64,000 bases of DNA from Rhodobacteraceae bacterium IMCC1335 (lineage in GTDB: Bacteria; Pseudomonadota; Alphaproteobacteria; Rhodobacterales; Rhodobacteraceae): positions 1 to 64,000 of the forward strand of contig CP046864.1 in NCBI GenBank assembly GCA_039640495.1, in the 5' to 3' direction. The translations under genes and the position numbers were made by a program. Each line of letters starts with the position of its first letter. Position 1 is the first letter of the stretch. Positions 49,757 through 58,446 of this stretch are shown here, one piece after another. A model generated the notes under the pieces. That model was not told the origin of the DNA. It saw only the letters and a program-made list of their open reading frames with translations, and ran no database searches.

Positions 49757-50461
49757 ATTCAAGCCGTTACGCTCAGCTTCTTCAGATTCCAATCAACGCC
49801 TGCGCGCCTCTGGGCGTTCGCGATGATGGGCCTCGCACGGCTATCGATGCGGCGCTTGCGCGATGCCAGTTTTTGGAAACTTTGCGGGTCGGGCACGGGC
49901 GAAGGGTTTACCCCGAAACCCAATACCGCGGTTTATGCGATTCTATGCGTTTGGCCCGATTTGCAAACGGCGCAAGCCAATATTGCGCGGGCCAGCATTT
50001 TTCAACGCTATCGCAAACGCTCTAGCGAAAGCTGGACGGTTTATCTGGGCCCGTCATCTGCGCGCGGCGCTTGGTCGGGCAAAACACCATTTTCCGCAGA
50101 TCATACCGGCCAAGACGGGCCTATAGCGGCCTTGACGCGCGCCACGATCAAACCCCGCGTTGCGCTGCAATTTTGGGATCGGGTGCCCGATATCAGCAAT
50201 GTCATCGGCCAAAATAACGATGTTTTGTTCAAAATTGGCATTGGTGAAGTGCCATTTTTGCATCAAATTACTTTTTCAATTTGGCCCTCAACGCAAAGCA
50301 TGGCGCAATTTGCGCGCCATGATGGCCCGCATGCCAAAGCGATCTCTGCAGTGCGCAAAGGGCTGTGGTTCAAAGAAGAGCTTTATGCCCGTTTCGCAAT
50401 TTTAGACAGCCAAGGCTGCTGGATGGGCCAAGACCCCCTTAGAATGAAAGACACACAATGA
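49757..50461 (+). CDS. crtA: Spheroidene monooxygenase CrtA
   Basis: Oxygen-dependent enzyme that introduces the keto group turning spheroidene into spheroidenone. Conserved sequence begins AVTLSFFRFQSTPARLWAFA, upstream of the first ATG (49823). In that frame there is a TAG at 49736-49738 and then no ATG, GTG or TTG; an ATT at 49757 preceded by AAAGGGAAG is the best start, giving 234 residues. Later conserved parts include FTPKPNTAVYAILCVWPD and VRKGLWFKEELYARFAI. The stop overlaps the bchI start (ATGA). Confidence 0.9.
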   Translation: MQAVTLSFFRFQSTPARLWAFAMMGLARLSMRRLRDASFWKLCGSGTGEGFTPKPNTAVYAILCVWPDLQTAQANIARASIFQRYRKRSSESWTVYLGPSSARGAWSGKTPFSADHTGQDGPIAALTRATIKPRVALQFWDRVPDISNVIGQNNDVLFKIGIGEVPFLHQITFSIWPSTQSMAQFARHDGPHAKAISAVRKGLWFKEELYARFAILDSQGCWMGQDPLRMKDTQ

Positions 50462-51462
50462 CTGACGCCTTCCCATTTGCCGCGATTGTCGGGCAGGACA
50501 ATATGAAACTGGCAATGATTCTGACCGCGGTCGATCCCAAAATCGGCGGCGTTCTGGTCTTTGGGGATCGTGGCACCGGAAAATCCACCGCCGTGCGCGC
50601 GCTAGCAGCCCTTTTGCCGCAAATCACCGCCATTAAGGGTTGCCCGATCAACGCAGAAACCAAAAAAGATGTCCCAGAATGGGCCGAATTAACCCGCTTT
50701 GAGCCGCATCAACGCGCAACCCCCGTGATCGATCTGCCGCTTGGCGTTTCAGAAGATCGGGTTACCGGCGCGCTGGATATCGAACGCGCTCTCACGCAGG
50801 GCGAAAAAGCCTTTCAACCCGGGCTTTTGGCGCAAGCCAACCGCGGGTATTTATATATTGATGAGGTTAATTTGCTGGAAGACCACATCGTCGATTTGTT
50901 GCTTGATGTCGCACAATCGGGCGAGAATCTGGTTGAGCGGGAAGGGCTTTCAATCCGGCATCCAGCGCGGTTCGTTCTGGTGGGATCGGGCAATCCAGAA
51001 GAGGGCGAATTGCGCCCACAACTGCTTGATCGCTTTGGCTTGTCGGTCGAAGTGACGTCGCCAAAAACCATCGAAGAACGCATTGCCGTAATCGAGCGCA
51101 GAGACGCGTTTGATCAAAATCAAAAACGCTTTCTCAGCAAATGGAAACCCCAAGAGCTGAACGTGCGCACAGCGATTATCGACGCGCGCGCCGCTTTGGC
51201 AAAAATCAAAAAAACCAAAGCTGTGCTGCGCGATTGTGCCGAATTATGTTTGGCGCTTGGTGCTGATGGCCTGCGCGGAGAATTAACCTTGCTGCGCGCC
51301 AGCCGTGCCTTGGCAGCTTATGAGGGGCAAACCAGCATCCAGCGCGCGCATTTAAAAGCCGTAGCGCCTTTGGCCCTAAGCCACCGCTTGCGCCGTGATC
51401 CGTTGGATGAAGCCGGTTCGAGCGCCCGCGTTGCGCGCGTTGTCGAGGATGTTCTGGGGTGA
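50458..51462 (+). CDS. bchI: Magnesium chelatase ATPase subunit BchI
   Basis: AAA+ motor subunit of the chelatase that inserts magnesium into protoporphyrin IX. The 334-residue protein has Walker A GDRGTGKSTAVRALAALLP near 36, Walker B GYLYIDEVNLLEDHIVDLLL near 136 and LVGSGNPEEGELRPQLLDRF near 176. Overlaps crtA at its start and bchD at its end (GTGA). Confidence 0.97.
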   Translation: MTDAFPFAAIVGQDNMKLAMILTAVDPKIGGVLVFGDRGTGKSTAVRALAALLPQITAIKGCPINAETKKDVPEWAELTRFEPHQRATPVIDLPLGVSEDRVTGALDIERALTQGEKAFQPGLLAQANRGYLYIDEVNLLEDHIVDLLLDVAQSGENLVEREGLSIRHPARFVLVGSGNPEEGELRPQLLDRFGLSVEVTSPKTIEERIAVIERRDAFDQNQKRFLSKWKPQELNVRTAIIDARAALAKIKKTKAVLRDCAELCLALGADGLRGELTLLRASRALAAYEGQTSIQRAHLKAVAPLALSHRLRRDPLDEAGSSARVARVVEDVLG

Positions 51463-53129
51463 CCCAGGGGTTTGATAGCTGGGTGAAAACCCTTTTGGCA
51501 TTGCGGCTTCTTAGCGCCAATCCAACCGGCTTGAAAGGCCTTGTTATTCGCGCCCGCAGCGGGCCCATACGCGACCGGCTGATCGAGATTATCCAAAATG
51601 CAGCCCCCGCATTATACAAAATCTATCCCAATATGAGCGATGAGCAATTGTTCGGCGGCTTGGATCTTGTGCAAACGCTACAGCAACAAAAATTGGTTTA
51701 TGCACAAGGGCTTTTGGCGCGGTCAGCTTGGGCGCAGCTCTGCATGGCCGAGCGCTGCGATGGCGCGTTAGCGGCAAAGCTTGGGCAAGCCTTGGATGAT
51801 GGCCGCATCGCTCCGCTGATCGTCTTCGATGAGGGTACAGATGAGGAAACCACCCCGCAAGGGCTGCAAGACCGGGTGGGGTTTTGGGTGGATCTGGAAG
51901 ATGTCTCGCTGGCTGATCTTGAGGTGGTCAAGTTTGAGCCCGCGCCAGAGGAGCAATTGGCCGTAGTGAGCGCCCGCCCCGAGGATATTGCCGCTTTGGT
52001 GGATTTGGCGGCACGGTTTGGAATTCATTCAGCCCGCGCTGCGCAATTTGCTTTGACATGCGCGCGCACCCATGCGGCGCTTGCTGGGCGCGGCGCGCTC
52101 AGCGCGGAAGATATCGAAATCGCTGCTACTTTGATCTATCCCAGCCGCGCAACACTGATGCCAGAAGCGCCAGAGACCCCGCCCGAACAGACCCCAGAGC
52201 CTGAGCAAGACAGCGCGCAAGAACAGGCCGAGAGCGCGCAGGATACCGACCTGTCCGAGCTGCCCCAAGAGCTTTTAATCGAGGCTGTCAAAGCCCTACT
52301 TCCTTCAGATTTTCTAAGCAGGCTTGCCTCCACGGGGGCGCAGCGCAGCGCAGCTGGCACCGGCGCTGGACAGAGCCGTAAATCAAAAGCCAGAGGGCGG
52401 CCCGCGCCCTCGCGACCAGGGCGCTTAGACGGACAAAGCCGCGTGGATGTAATCGCGACTTTGCGCAGCGCAGCCCCTTGGCAAAAGCTGCGCGCAGCGC
52501 GCAAACCGCGGCGATCGACAATCACGATATTTCCAAGTGATATTCACCTTAAGCGCTATGAACAACGTGCAGAGCGATTGGTTATTTTTATCGTGGATGC
52601 CTCTGGCTCTGCGGCGATGGCGCGCTTGGCAGAGGCCAAAGGCGCCGTTGAGCTGCTGCTGGCAGAAGCCTATGCGCGGCGCGATTACGTTGCCCTGATT
52701 GCTTTTCGCGGCGCCTCAGGGGATTTGATGTTGCCCCCGACTCGCTCGCTTGTGCAAACCAAACGGCGTTTATCAGCGCTGCCCGGTGGGGGGGGGACGC
52801 CATTGGCCGGCGGCTTGCAAGCTGCTGGTATTTTGGCGCAGAAATCACTCAGCCAAGGCAAAACACCCGTCTTGGCTCTGCTCACCGATGGCCGGGCAAA
52901 TATCAGCTTGGACGGTTCTGCAGACCGCAAGAAAGCGGCGGAAGATGCTGCCTTAATGGCCGGATGGATCTCTGGTTTGGGGATCAAATCAGTGGTGATG
53001 GATGTCGCGCGAAGCCCGAACCCAGCCCTTGCAGACCTGGCGCAAACCTTACGCGCCGAGTATTATCCCATGCCCCGCGCCGACGCCCATGGCCTAAGCC
53101 AGACTGTGCATCGGGTTTTGGACAATTGA
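51459..53129 (+). CDS. bchD: Magnesium chelatase subunit BchD
   Basis: Adaptor subunit that links BchI to BchH. The 556-residue protein has an inactive AAA-like N-terminal half, an acidic and glutamine/proline-rich linker around 225-265, and a C-terminal von Willebrand A domain with the MIDAS motif FIVDASGSAAMARL near 371. A run of nine G at 52788-52796 encodes four glycines in LPGGGGTPLAGG. GTG start overlapping bchI; the end overlaps bchO. Confidence 0.96.
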   Translation: MTQGFDSWVKTLLALRLLSANPTGLKGLVIRARSGPIRDRLIEIIQNAAPALYKIYPNMSDEQLFGGLDLVQTLQQQKLVYAQGLLARSAWAQLCMAERCDGALAAKLGQALDDGRIAPLIVFDEGTDEETTPQGLQDRVGFWVDLEDVSLADLEVVKFEPAPEEQLAVVSARPEDIAALVDLAARFGIHSARAAQFALTCARTHAALAGRGALSAEDIEIAATLIYPSRATLMPEAPETPPEQTPEPEQDSAQEQAESAQDTDLSELPQELLIEAVKALLPSDFLSRLASTGAQRSAAGTGAGQSRKSKARGRPAPSRPGRLDGQSRVDVIATLRSAAPWQKLRAARKPRRSTITIFPSDIHLKRYEQRAERLVIFIVDASGSAAMARLAEAKGAVELLLAEAYARRDYVALIAFRGASGDLMLPPTRSLVQTKRRLSALPGGGGTPLAGGLQAAGILAQKSLSQGKTPVLALLTDGRANISLDGSADRKKAAEDAALMAGWISGLGIKSVVMDVARSPNPALADLAQTLRAEYYPMPRADAHGLSQTVHRVLDN

Positions 53130-53998
53130 TCGAGGGGGGGCGCAACAAAGCAAACTGGCCTTTCGCCCAGGCCTCAGAGCAGCTGCGCGCAGGGCCGCAT
53201 CACTGGCATATCCAAAGGCTTGGAGCCAAAGGGCCAAAGGTGCTGTTTTTGCATGGCACCGGTGCCTCAACCCATAGTTGGGCGCCGTTAATGCCGCTTT
53301 TACAACATAATATCGCGGCAACATTGGTTGATCTACCTGGCCATGGCTTGACCAAGATCAGCACGGGCCAGCGCAGCAGCCTAACCTATATGGCGCAAGA
53401 CCTGCTGACACTCTGCCAAACCCTGCAGCTTCAGCCGGATTTTATCGTTGGGCATTCGGCGGGGGCGGCTTTGGCGCTCGAAATGTCAAAATCTCTTGCT
53501 CTCAAAGGCGTCGTGGGTCTGAACCCCGCCTTGAGCAAATTTCCCGGATTGGCCGGGGTGATGTTTCCAATGATGGCAAAAATGATGGCCTTAAACCCGC
53601 TTACGCCGCGCTATCTGGCAGGGTTGGCAAAAAGCAAATCGCGTGTACGACAGATTTTATCAGGTACCGGCTCTGATTTGACGGAAGATCAAATCAACCT
53701 GTATCAAAAGCTTTTTAGCGATAAGGCGCATGTGAAGGGCACTATTTTGATGATGTCACAATGGAATTTAGATCGGCTTTTGGCGCAGCTTAACGCGGTT
53801 GACGCGCCCTGCCTGTTGATCGCCAGTACGCGTGACCGCACGGTTGCCTGCGCCGATGTAAAAGCAACGGCCGAGCGAATGAACAACACCGCATATCATG
53901 AACTGAACGGTCTGGGGCATTTGGCGCATGAGGAAAATCCACAAAAGATCGCAGGGCTTTTAAGCGCTTTCTTCCAAGAAAAACGCGCTGCTCCATAA
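53126..53998 (+). CDS. bchO: BchO, alpha/beta-fold putative magnesium chelatase accessory protein
   Basis: PGC-associated alpha/beta hydrolase of uncertain biochemical role that accompanies bchID. The 290-residue sequence has an oxyanion region FLHGTGASTHSWAP near 37 and nucleophile elbow VGHSAGAALALEMS near 108, and a C-terminal histidine in GLGHLAHEENP. The start is a TTG at 53126 overlapping the bchD stop (TTGA); no ATG fits. A seven-G run follows directly after the start codon region. Confidence 0.88.
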   Translation: MIEGGRNKANWPFAQASEQLRAGPHHWHIQRLGAKGPKVLFLHGTGASTHSWAPLMPLLQHNIAATLVDLPGHGLTKISTGQRSSLTYMAQDLLTLCQTLQLQPDFIVGHSAGAALALEMSKSLALKGVVGLNPALSKFPGLAGVMFPMMAKMMALNPLTPRYLAGLAKSKSRVRQILSGTGSDLTEDQINLYQKLFSDKAHVKGTILMMSQWNLDRLLAQLNAVDAPCLLIASTRDRTVACADVKATAERMNNTAYHELNGLGHLAHEENPQKIAGLLSAFFQEKRAAP

Positions 53999-54011
53999 CA
54001 GACCAGCGCGT
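53978..54011 (-). terminator. Intrinsic terminator of cycA, overlapping the bchO end
   Basis: Arms ACGCGCTG/CAGCGCGT (53983-53990 and 54004-54011) with a 13-base loop; on the minus strand the stem is followed by TTTTT. The structure contains the bchO stop codon, so it can end the cycA transcript and possibly the converging bchO transcript. Confidence 0.65.
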
Positions 54012-54040
54012 AACAATATTTAATTATTTAGGTGTCTTTC

Positions 54041-54466
54041 TTAAGACGGTCCCACAGAAACCAGATAGGCCCATACATTGGCCGCGTCTTTATCTTTTTT
54101 CAATTTGAATGACATTTTTGATTTCGCTTTTTTGTCATCCAGCGTTTCTTGCAGCCATTTTTTTGGATCGGCCACGTAAGATACAAATTCTTCTTCGCTC
54201 CAAGCCAGGCCTGAATCAGCTACAGATTTCAGCGACTTGCCATAGCGAAACCCATCAAGGCTTCCTGCTACACGGCCAGAAATCCCATAAAGGTTGGGGC
54301 CGGTTTTACCACCCTTGACGATATTGTTACCCGCGTCATCCTGAATCATGTGGCAGGATTTGCATTTCGAAAAAACTTTTGCGCCCTTATCCGCATCCCC
54401 GCCTGCAAAAGCGGGTGCGGCAAGTGCCAATGATGCAATTGTTATCGCCTTGAAAACTCCGGTCAT
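54041..54466 (-). CDS. cycA: Cytochrome c2 type, class I soluble cytochrome c
   Basis: Periplasmic electron carrier returning electrons to the reaction centre (through PufC) or serving respiration. The 141-residue precursor has a signal peptide ending around PAFAGGD, a haem motif CKSCH near 35 and a methionine-ligand candidate in KSKMSFKLKKDKD near 117. A TTGACA element at 54515-54520 (minus strand) may be its own promoter. Terminal gene of the puh-side cluster, after hemA. Confidence 0.92.
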   Translation of the reverse strand: MTGVFKAITIASLALAAPAFAGGDADKGAKVFSKCKSCHMIQDDAGNNIVKGGKTGPNLYGISGRVAGSLDGFRYGKSLKSVADSGLAWSEEEFVSYVADPKKWLQETLDDKKAKSKMSFKLKKDKDAANVWAYLVSVGPS

Positions 54467-54534
54467 TTATGCCTCCTCTTTCCGTCGCCTGAACAGGTAG
54501 CACGGATTAAAAATTGTCAATACACGAAAGCTGT

Positions 54535-55749
54535 TCATGCAACGGCATGTGAGATTGCGCAACGCTTCCAAAGCACCGTTAACGCATGCACCAAATGCTC
54601 GATATCAGCGTCTGAATGCAATGGCGATGGCGTGAAGCGCAACCGCTCGGTGCCCTTGGGCACCGTTGGGTAATTGATCGGTTGCACGTAAATTCCAAAA
54701 TCCTGCATCAGAATATCCGCCAATTGCCGACATTTCACTGGATCTTTGATCATCACCGGAATGATATGGCTGGGATTTTCCAAATGCGGAATACCAGCCG
54801 CATCCAAGCCAGCGCGCAGCTTTGCCACTTGGTGCCGCTGCTGATCGCGCTCGCTTTGTGATCGCTTCAGATGCGCAATACTGGTGCGCGCGGCCGCAGC
54901 CACCGCCGGAGGAATCGCCGTGGTAAAGATAAAGCCGCTGGCAAATGAACGGATAAAATCACACAGCGCCACCGAGCCGGTTACATAACCGCCCATCACA
55001 CCATAAGCCTTACCCAAAGTGCCTTCAATCAAGGTAATCCGATCAGCCAACCCTTCTTGTTCGGAAACACCGCCACCGCGCGGGCCATAAAGCCCCACCG
55101 CGTGCACCTCGTCCAAATAGGTCATCGCGCCATGCTTTTCGGCCACTTCAACGATTTCACGCATGGGGCAGATATCACCATCCATGGAATAAACCGATTC
55201 AAAGGCAACGATCTTTGGCGCATTGGCCGGCAAGCTTGCCAGTTTGCGATCCAAATCTTCCGGATCATTATGCTTCCAGATCATCTTTTTGGCCCGCGAA
55301 TGGCGAATGCCCTCGATCATGCTGGCGTGATTAAGCTCATCCGACAGGATCACTGCATCCGGCAAACGCCCGCCCAATGTGCTGAGAGCCGCCCAGTTTG
55401 ACACATAGCCCGATGTGAAGAGCAGCGCGTTTTCTTTACCATGCAAATCCGCCAATTCACGCTCGAGTAAAAGATGCTCGTGGTTGGTTCCAGAGATATT
55501 GCGCGTGCCGCCCGCACCGCAGCCGCTATTGTCAATTGCGTTTTTCATCGCCTCTACCACCATAGGGTTTTGGCCCATGCCCAAATAATCATTCGAGCAC
55601 CAAACTGTAACTTCGTCTGGCGCATCAGAATCATGGCTTATGGCGCGTGGAAACTGACCGCGCTGGCGCTCAAGTTCCGCAAAAATGCGATAATTGCCCT
55701 CATCCTTTAATGTTTGCAATTGCGCGTTAAACAAGGCGTCAAAGTCCAT
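54535..55749 (-). CDS. hemA: 5-aminolevulinate synthase
   Basis: PLP enzyme of the Shemin (C4) route, condensing glycine with succinyl-CoA, the entry step for haem and bacteriochlorophyll. The 404-residue protein has [14 protein letters not shown] near 48, [17 protein letters not shown] near 214 and the cofactor lysine in [15 protein letters not shown] near 242. The ATG at 55749 is chosen since GGAGG is 6 bases upstream; the ATG at 55755 directly abuts it. Overlaps the puhE end. Confidence 0.97.
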   Translation of the reverse strand: MDFDALFNAQLQTLKDEGNYRIFAELERQRGQFPRAISHDSDAPDEVTVWCSNDYLGMGQNPMVVEAMKNAIDNSGCGAGGTRNISGTNHEHLLLERELADLHGKENALLFTSGYVSNWAALSTLGGRLPDAVILSDELNHASMIEGIRHSRAKKMIWKHNDPEDLDRKLASLPANAPKIVAFESVYSMDGDICPMREIVEVAEKHGAMTYLDEVHAVGLYGPRGGGVSEQEGLADRITLIEGTLGKAYGVMGGYVTGSVALCDFIRSFASGFIFTTAIPPAVAAAARTSIAHLKRSQSERDQQRHQVAKLRAGLDAAGIPHLENPSHIIPVMIKDPVKCRQLADILMQDFGIYVQPINYPTVPKGTERLRFTPSPLHSDADIEHLVHALTVLWKRCAISHAVA

Positions 55750-56554
55750 GGGCATCCTCCGGTCTTAACTCAGGCGTTTTGTTATTGGGCGCCGGAAGCA
55801 TCCAGCGCCAGAGTTTTGCATCGGGCAGTGGTAAGACCATCAGCCAATGTTCAAGAAGGGCCAAAGCCGACAGGCTGGCCAAAAGCGAAAATCCAATCTG
55901 AGCGGTTAAATCACCCGTCGCATAAAGCCGCTCCAACCAGCAGGCAGTGGCAAAGCTAAGCGCGGTGATTGAGATTGGAAATACCCAGTTTAACTGGGCA
56001 ATCTTAAAATGGCTGGGCAAATGCCCAAGCGGCTTTGGCAAAAACTCAATATTGATTCTGGGAACCCCAAAGAACAAATTCAATTTCGCCGAAATTCGCG
56101 CAAAATACAAAATCACAAAGGTCCATAAACCGGTGGTGTTTTCAGCCCCCCAGCCAAAATACAGCACCGCCAGCAAGGCTGCCAAAAGCAACATTTCATG
56201 ATAGGCAATGGTGCCCCAGGCGCGGATAAACCGCTCCCATTCGGGAATGTCTTTGGGGGCATCATTGCGATTGGGCCCTGCGATCACACCAGTCAAAAAA
56301 GCCAGCTCGATCCAGCCCCATACCGCCAAAGCTGACAAAAACCCAAGATAAATCTGCGCTGGGCTGCTGCCCTCAAGCGTCATCCAAAACCCAAATGCAC
56401 CCAAGAGCAGGATTGGCAAAGCCAGCAGCGTCGCGATCCGATGCGCATTTGGGCCGCGCTGATCCGCCCCCCGCACAATCAACAGGATCGCGCCAGTGAA
56501 AAACCACCAGCTAAACAGCGCAACCAGCGCAGCTATGCCAACCGGGCCAATCAA
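55739..56554 (-). CDS. puhE: PuhE, photosynthetic complex assembly protein
   Basis: Polytopic membrane protein (about seven hydrophobic segments in 271 residues) encoded in the puh region; in Rhodobacter, loss of PuhE affects reaction-centre and bacteriochlorophyll levels. Typical elements are [20 protein letters not shown] near 105 and [20 protein letters not shown] near 160. ATGA overlap with acsF at the start. Confidence 0.9.
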   Translation of the reverse strand: MIGPVGIAALVALFSWWFFTGAILLIVRGADQRGPNAHRIATLLALPILLLGAFGFWMTLEGSSPAQIYLGFLSALAVWGWIELAFLTGVIAGPNRNDAPKDIPEWERFIRAWGTIAYHEMLLLAALLAVLYFGWGAENTTGLWTFVILYFARISAKLNLFFGVPRINIEFLPKPLGHLPSHFKIAQLNWVFPISITALSFATACWLERLYATGDLTAQIGFSLLASLSALALLEHWLMVLPLPDAKLWRWMLPAPNNKTPELRPEDAHGL

Positions 56555-57657
56555 TATGCCGGCTCAAGGCGCGTTGAAACTGGCACCGCATGCGATTTGC
56601 TGGGAATGGTGTAAAGCGATACAAAAGCCAGTGCGGCTTGCAACCTCGCGCCTGTGCGGGTGATCATACCGCCAAGGCCCTTTTGACCTGCGGCGTCGGC
56701 CAAGGTCACATTGGCGGCGCGCAACCGCTTTAAATTGGCCATCCAACGCGGGTGATCAATATCCAGCGTGATGGGGAAAATCTGTTTGCTCAATTCAGAT
56801 GTTTTGCGGAACACCTCTTGGCCATACCAATCCACATCCACCCCAAGCGCGGCATGAAAGGCCGGGCGCTGATGGTCGCGCACATACATCGTGGCATAGA
56901 CCGCCGTGAGGAAGAACTTGATCCAATAGACGTTGATACCACTGGTTAATTTAGGGTCGGTTTTCATCAGCAGCGCAAACGCCTCACCATGCGAAAACTC
57001 ATCATTGCACCATTCTCGGAACCATTTGAAAATCGGGTGAAAGCGCAGCTCTGGATGTTCTTCTAGATGCCGATAAATGGTAATATACCGCGCATAGCCG
57101 ATCTTTTCCGACAGGTACGTAGCATAATAAATGAATTTCGGGCGAAAATAGGTGTATTTCTTTTTCTGCGTTAAAAATCCCAAATTCACCGCCACGCCCG
57201 CCTCGCGCAACGCATCATTGATAAAGCCGGCATGGCGGGCCTCATCGCGCGCCATCAGTTGAAACAATTGCGTGATATCTTTATTGCTGCCCCGGCGCTT
57301 CATTTCCTTATAAAGAACGCAGCCCGAAAACTCAGAGGTGCATGAGGAAATCAGAAAATCGATAAATTCTTTTTTCAGTTCCGGCTCCATCCCCTCCCAA
57401 TCGACATCCTCCCAATCTTCATTCTTTTTGAAATGCCCCTTATTGGGATCACTGACCATCTGATCGATCAGTTTGTCCCAATCACCGCGTACGGGCGATA
57501 CGTCGATGGCATCCATTTCGTTAAAATCAGTCGTATAAAACCGCGGCGTCAGCAGCGTATCTTGCATGGCAACGGCCGTGGCCATTTCGCTGTCCAGTTT
57601 TTCTTGAACGGCCAGCGCTTCTTCTGCCGTGGTGGCGTCAGCGGAATGCATATTCAT
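56551..57657 (-). CDS. acsF: Aerobic Mg-protoporphyrin IX monomethyl ester cyclase
   Basis: Oxygen-dependent diiron enzyme that forms ring E of bacteriochlorophyll, the trademark of aerobic phototrophs. The 368-residue protein carries iron-ligand motifs: a glutamate in TSEFSGCVLYKEMKRRG near 113, EARHAGFINDAL near 140, and NDEFSHGEAFALLMKTDP near 218. Starts by ATGA overlap with the small orf98; GGAGG upstream is well placed. Confidence 0.96.
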   Translation of the reverse strand: MNMHSADATTAEEALAVQEKLDSEMATAVAMQDTLLTPRFYTTDFNEMDAIDVSPVRGDWDKLIDQMVSDPNKGHFKKNEDWEDVDWEGMEPELKKEFIDFLISSCTSEFSGCVLYKEMKRRGSNKDITQLFQLMARDEARHAGFINDALREAGVAVNLGFLTQKKKYTYFRPKFIYYATYLSEKIGYARYITIYRHLEEHPELRFHPIFKWFREWCNDEFSHGEAFALLMKTDPKLTSGINVYWIKFFLTAVYATMYVRDHQRPAFHAALGVDVDWYGQEVFRKTSELSKQIFPITLDIDHPRWMANLKRLRAANVTLADAAGQKGLGGMITRTGARLQAALAFVSLYTIPSKSHAVPVSTRLEPAY

Positions 57658-57950
57658 AGCTTCACCTCCTCAGAAAAAGAAAACTCGCACAGCTCCATCA
57701 CTTCCAGATCTCCGAAAAGACGCGTCCATAGCCGCTCGACGGCGCTGGCCCGCAAAATAATGGCTTCGCGATCCTCGCGCACGATCTCGCCAAATGGCGC
57801 CATGATTTCGGGGCCCTGAACCTGCACTTCATCTCCGGGTTGCACAACTGCCCCGTTGTTGAAACGCACATGCGCATGCAGGCTTTCAAATTTATGGCTG
57901 ATCTCGACGGTGCAGGGCGCCCGCTCGATTTCTTTTCTAAACAATCCCAT
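57654..57950 (-). CDS. Uncharacterised PGC protein between puhC and acsF
   Basis: 98-residue protein with no recognised domain, beginning MGLFRKEIERAPCTVEISHK. It is soluble, slightly acidic, with a beta-rich look (SLHAHVRFNNGAVVQPGDEV, a PGDEVQVQGPEI turn motif). A gene of similar size is commonly found in this slot in roseobacter PGCs, so I infer a role in cyclase or reaction-centre assembly, possibly a partner of AcsF. Coupled to acsF by ATGA and 2 bases from puhC. Confidence 0.75.
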   Translation of the reverse strand: MGLFRKEIERAPCTVEISHKFESLHAHVRFNNGAVVQPGDEVQVQGPEIMAPFGEIVREDREAIILRASAVERLWTRLFGDLEVMELCEFSFSEEVKL

Positions 57951-57952
57951 CT

Positions 57953-58429
57953 TCAGTTCCCTTTCGGATTTTGGGCCAAGAGCTTGGCGAAAGCCTTGGC
58001 ATTATCAGCGCCAAATCCCATAAGATCAGCGCTCCAGCCGGTGCTGGGGTCAGTGATTGACAGTCTTCCATTGGCCCCAAGGGTCACAATGACCGCCCCA
58101 TCCAGCGGTTTCTTATGTTTCGCGCGCTCACGGTCCAAAACACGGGCAACGCCGGCGATAAACCCACCCTCATCGGCCGAAAAATCCGCGATCAGATTGC
58201 CATTGGCATCCATCACCTTGGCGGCGCCGCTTAATTGCCCGGATAGAAACACCGTGCGGCTAAGCACCGCCTCACTTTCCGGCGGGATCGCGCTGAGCGG
58301 TTGATCCGTCAGGCGCGCCAAGCTGACAAGCAGCAAGATCACGGCAACCAAAGCAAACATCGCCCGCACCATCATCCGAGGAACGACAGCGGTGTCATAT
58401 TTTAATGCAGGTTGATCAACTTGTGCCAT
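57953..58429 (-). CDS. puhC: PuhC, photosynthetic complex assembly protein
   Basis: Single-anchor membrane protein needed for efficient LH1 and reaction-centre core formation in Rhodobacter. The 158-residue product has one hydrophobic segment (about residues 23-43) near the N-terminus and a periplasmic domain including DEGGFIAGVARVLDRERAKH near 90. Lies 17 bases after puhB. Confidence 0.9.
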   Translation of the reverse strand: MAQVDQPALKYDTAVVPRMMVRAMFALVAVILLLVSLARLTDQPLSAIPPESEAVLSRTVFLSGQLSGAAKVMDANGNLIADFSADEGGFIAGVARVLDRERAKHKKPLDGAVIVTLGANGRLSITDPSTGWSADLMGFGADNAKAFAKLLAQNPKGN

Positions 58430-58446
58430 GATGTTTCCGATCCCCT

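Noticed and set aside
48098..49792. Longer crtI starting at 49792
   Set aside because: The extension would cross the PpsR box and the crtA leader and is unlike the family N-terminus.
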